The notes under the pieces were generated by a model. That model was not told the DNA's origin. It was given only the letters and a program-made list of their open reading frames with translations, and did no database searches. From an uncultured Clostridia bacterium (GTDB lineage Bacteria > Bacillota > Clostridia > TANB77 > CAG-508): 7,159 bases of DNA. This document shows positions 5,578 through 7,159 of this stretch, piece by piece; position 1 is the stretch's first letter; each line of letters begins with the position of its first letter. The stretch lies in the NCBI GenBank assembly GCA_934131055.1, contig CAKOZB010000074.1, positions 1 through 7,159 on the forward strand, read 5' to 3'. The position numbers and the translations under genes are program-made.

Positions 5578-6549
5578 TTATATTCCTAACTTTTCATAAA
5601 TTCCTATATATTCACTTGGTACATTGTCTTCGCTATCTTTTATAGTATAACCTGTAAGATCTGGCAAAGTCACATCTTCATTTGTCACAACATTAGACTT
5701 TATAGAATATACTTTTTCGTTATATGACTTATTATAAATTTCGTCAACAGTTCTTACTAATGTGATTTGTTCTTTATCAATCCATATTTCTCTATATGAT
5801 GATTTATCACCGAGTCTCAAAACATAGCACTTTCTTCCATTATACTTGTCTGTTCTAAGGTTATATCCTGCTTGAACCCATATATTAGGCAATGTTCCAT
5901 AATCTTCGCTAAAAGGTTGTAATGCTATCATCATAAAATCCAAAAATCCATCTTTTTTTTGTAAAATATAATTTGCTTTTACTTTATAGCATACCTTTTG
6001 AGTCTCTATGATTTTGACCTTTTCCTTAGAATTAATATTTCCATATTCAAAACTATCTGCATTTTGTATATTAACACCTGGAGTTTCAGAGTGCATTTCC
6101 TTTTTATATTGATTATCCTTATAAAAATACTTTGAGTTATGGAACGATTCTGTGTTTCTTTCAAAATCAATATTATGTTCAGTTATTTGCAATAAATAAT
6201 TGTTTACATTCTTATATTCATTAACATTGCTTATAGCCTTACTTGTAATATTTTTATTTAAATTAAATCTAATTACAAAAAATAATGGCAAAGTAATTAT
6301 TATAAAAACTAAAATAATCAATACTACTTTTAAAATTAACATATGCCTACTATATTTTTTTAAATGGTTTATTTCAATTTGTTCGTCATCTTCTTTATTA
6401 TAATTTATTTTTTTCATACCATCATATACTTTTCTGCACTCTTGGCATGAATCAAGATGTTCTTTTACAAATTGGTTTGTATTATCACTTAGCAGATCTT
6501 CAGCATAACTTGGTAGTAAATCTTTAACTACATCACATTCATTTTTCAT
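5578..6549 (-). CDS. Transmembrane anti-sigma factor with zf-HC2 domain, 323 aa
   Basis: The N-terminal domain is a zinc-binding anti-sigma domain (zf-HC2 / ZAS type), with C5 and H31-x3-C35-x2-C38 as the expected zinc ligands. It would bind the ECF sigma factor encoded just upstream and keep it inactive in the cytoplasm. One transmembrane segment follows (about 70-93). The remaining roughly 230 residues lie outside the membrane and probably sense the signal. Part of that region, about 205-270 (PNIWVQAGYN, NGRKCYVLRL, YREIWIDKEQITLVR), has the pattern of LolA/RseB-like lipoprotein-carrier folds; that is an inference from motifs. The start ATG (6549-6547) overlaps the sigma gene's end by 11 bp, with AAGGAG (6560-6565) 10 nt upstream, so translation is likely coupled. 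The domain order and the neighbour make the role secure; the signal is unknown. Confidence 0.9.
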   Translation of the reverse strand: MKNECDVVKDLLPSYAEDLLSDNTNQFVKEHLDSCQECRKVYDGMKKINYNKEDDEQIEINHLKKYSRHMLILKVVLIILVFIIITLPLFFVIRFNLNKNITSKAISNVNEYKNVNNYLLQITEHNIDFERNTESFHNSKYFYKDNQYKKEMHSETPGVNIQNADSFEYGNINSKEKVKIIETQKVCYKVKANYILQKKDGFLDFMMIALQPFSEDYGTLPNIWVQAGYNLRTDKYNGRKCYVLRLGDKSSYREIWIDKEQITLVRTVDEIYNKSYNEKVYSIKSNVVTNEDVTLPDLTGYTIKDSEDNVPSEYIGIYEKLGI

Positions 6550-7024
6550 CTTGCAAACTCTCCTTTAACTTTAATTTTCCCCTGTAAAATTTTGTTCTAG
6601 CCCACTCTTCATTCTTTCCTAATATTTGAGATATCTCTTTAAAAGTAAAATTTCTTATAATTTTCAAATAAATAATTTCTCGAGTATCAATATCTAACAT
6701 ATGTATCTTTTTATAAAATTCGATAATGTTATCTTTAGCAATCATATCCTCTTCTATATCATAATTTGCAACTAAATTTTCTACGGTATTCTCATCTAAA
6801 TCAATATTAGCTTTTTTGTTTTTCTTCAAATAGTCTTTCCATTTATTTTTTGCAATTTGGTACAGCCATGTACGAATACTTTCTTTTTTATTTAATGTAT
6901 TTATTTTTTTTATTGCAGTATAAAATGTTTCTTGAGTTAATTCTTCAGATAGTTCAATATCGTTTGTCAGTTTATACAAAAAGTTATATACACATTTACA
7001 ATATTTTTTATATATAGCATCCAC
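6539..7024 (-). CDS. ECF (extracytoplasmic function) RNA polymerase sigma factor, 161 aa
   Basis: This is a compact two-domain sigma-70 protein of ECF type. Region 2 covers about residues 1-68, with ELSEELTQETFYTAI (24-38) and IRTWLYQIAKNKWKDYLKK (50-68), which are the core-binding and -10-recognition parts. Region 4 covers about 105-156, with DTREIIYLKIIRNFTFKEIS and a helix-turn-helix (ISQILGKNEEWARTKFYRGK, 131-150) that reads the -35 box. The length is typical for the family. The start is GTG (7024-7022), set by AGGAGG (7031-7036) 6 nt upstream; no better ATG exists. The gene overlaps the anti-sigma gene, forming the usual sigma/anti-sigma operon. Regulation is likely from an ECF-type promoter and a housekeeping promoter just upstream. 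The ECF subgroup and the target genes cannot be told from the window. Confidence 0.93.
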   Translation of the reverse strand: MDAIYKKYCKCVYNFLYKLTNDIELSEELTQETFYTAIKKINTLNKKESIRTWLYQIAKNKWKDYLKKNKKANIDLDENTVENLVANYDIEEDMIAKDNIIEFYKKIHMLDIDTREIIYLKIIRNFTFKEISQILGKNEEWARTKFYRGKLKLKESLQDEK

Positions 7025-7047
7025 TTTTTACCTCCTCTATTATTTAA

Positions 7048-7073
7048 GACGATTATTTTTTGAAAATGTGACA
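7048..7073 (-). promoter_or_regulatory. Likely ECF-type autoregulatory promoter
   Basis: Read on the minus strand: -35 TGTCAC (7068-7073), a 16-nt spacer, and -10 CGTC (7048-7051). This is the geometry of Firmicute ECF promoters (TGWAAC, 16 nt, CGWC in the sigma-W/X/M group). It lies directly before the sigma gene, with a leader of about 15 nt carrying the ribosome site. The likely reading is that the sigma factor drives its own operon. Confidence 0.6.
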
Positions 7074-7103
7074 AAAAATAATTTTTTTTTTGAAATATTG
7101 TTT

Positions 7104-7132
7104 ATTATAATTTTAATTTATCAATTTTTAAA
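7104..7132 (-). promoter_or_regulatory. Housekeeping promoter upstream of the sigma gene
   Basis: Read on the minus strand: -35 TTTAAA (7127-7132), a 17-nt spacer, and a perfect -10 TATAAT (7104-7109), the same boxes and spacing as the promoter at 3394-3422. It would give basal transcription of the sigma/anti-sigma pair with a leader of about 70 nt. The surrounding DNA is nearly all A and T, so a chance match is possible. Confidence 0.45.
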
Positions 7133-7159
7133 TCTATTTAAAAATAATTTAAAATTTTG

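Noticed and set aside
7074..7159. Very A/T-rich end of the window considered as an origin or attachment site
   Set aside because: No repeated boxes or inverted repeats beyond simple A and T runs are visible; the promoters there explain it well enough.

Overview
The window is strongly AT-rich DNA with Gram-positive features: purine-rich Shine-Dalgarno (SD) sites close to the starts, several hairpin-plus-T-tract terminators, and an ECF sigma factor paired with a zf-HC2 anti-sigma factor. Together with the protein families this points to a low-GC Firmicute, most likely a member of the Clostridia. That placement is inference; there is no rRNA or marker gene. It looks like ordinary chromosome: no transposase, tRNA, CRISPR array, phage gene or plasmid gene was found.

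Layout from the left. Positions 1-51 probably hold the end of a plus-strand gene, followed by a bidirectional terminator. Three separately promoted minus-strand genes follow, each ending in its own terminator: an unrecognised membrane-anchored protein (156-1199), a radical SAM protein of the YtqA/YhcC type broken by a one-base frameshift (1333-2287), and a membrane-anchored protein with an OB-like domain (2549-3346). The last diverges from a plus-strand gene (3475-4734) for an acetyltransferase made of two fused left-handed beta-helix modules. Their promoters sit back to back with only 2 bp between the -35 boxes. The acetyltransferase converges on a GNAT acetyltransferase (4797-5273, minus), and the two share a strong bidirectional terminator.

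The right end is a two-gene operon on the minus strand: an ECF sigma factor (6539-7024, GTG start) overlapping by 11 bp a transmembrane anti-sigma factor (5578-6549). Upstream of the sigma gene there is both a housekeeping-type promoter and a sequence with ECF promoter geometry (TGTCAC, 16 nt, CGTC). This suggests basal expression plus autoregulation: the anti-sigma factor would hold the sigma factor at the membrane until an envelope signal releases it.

The points most worth a second look are the duplicated acetyltransferase, in which each half keeps a different part of the usual active-site machinery; the single-base frameshift inside the iron-sulfur motif of the radical SAM gene; the likely autoregulatory ECF promoter; and an orphan, very strong ribosome-binding sequence just behind the anti-sigma gene. 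No clearly new multi-gene system could be established from the sequence alone.
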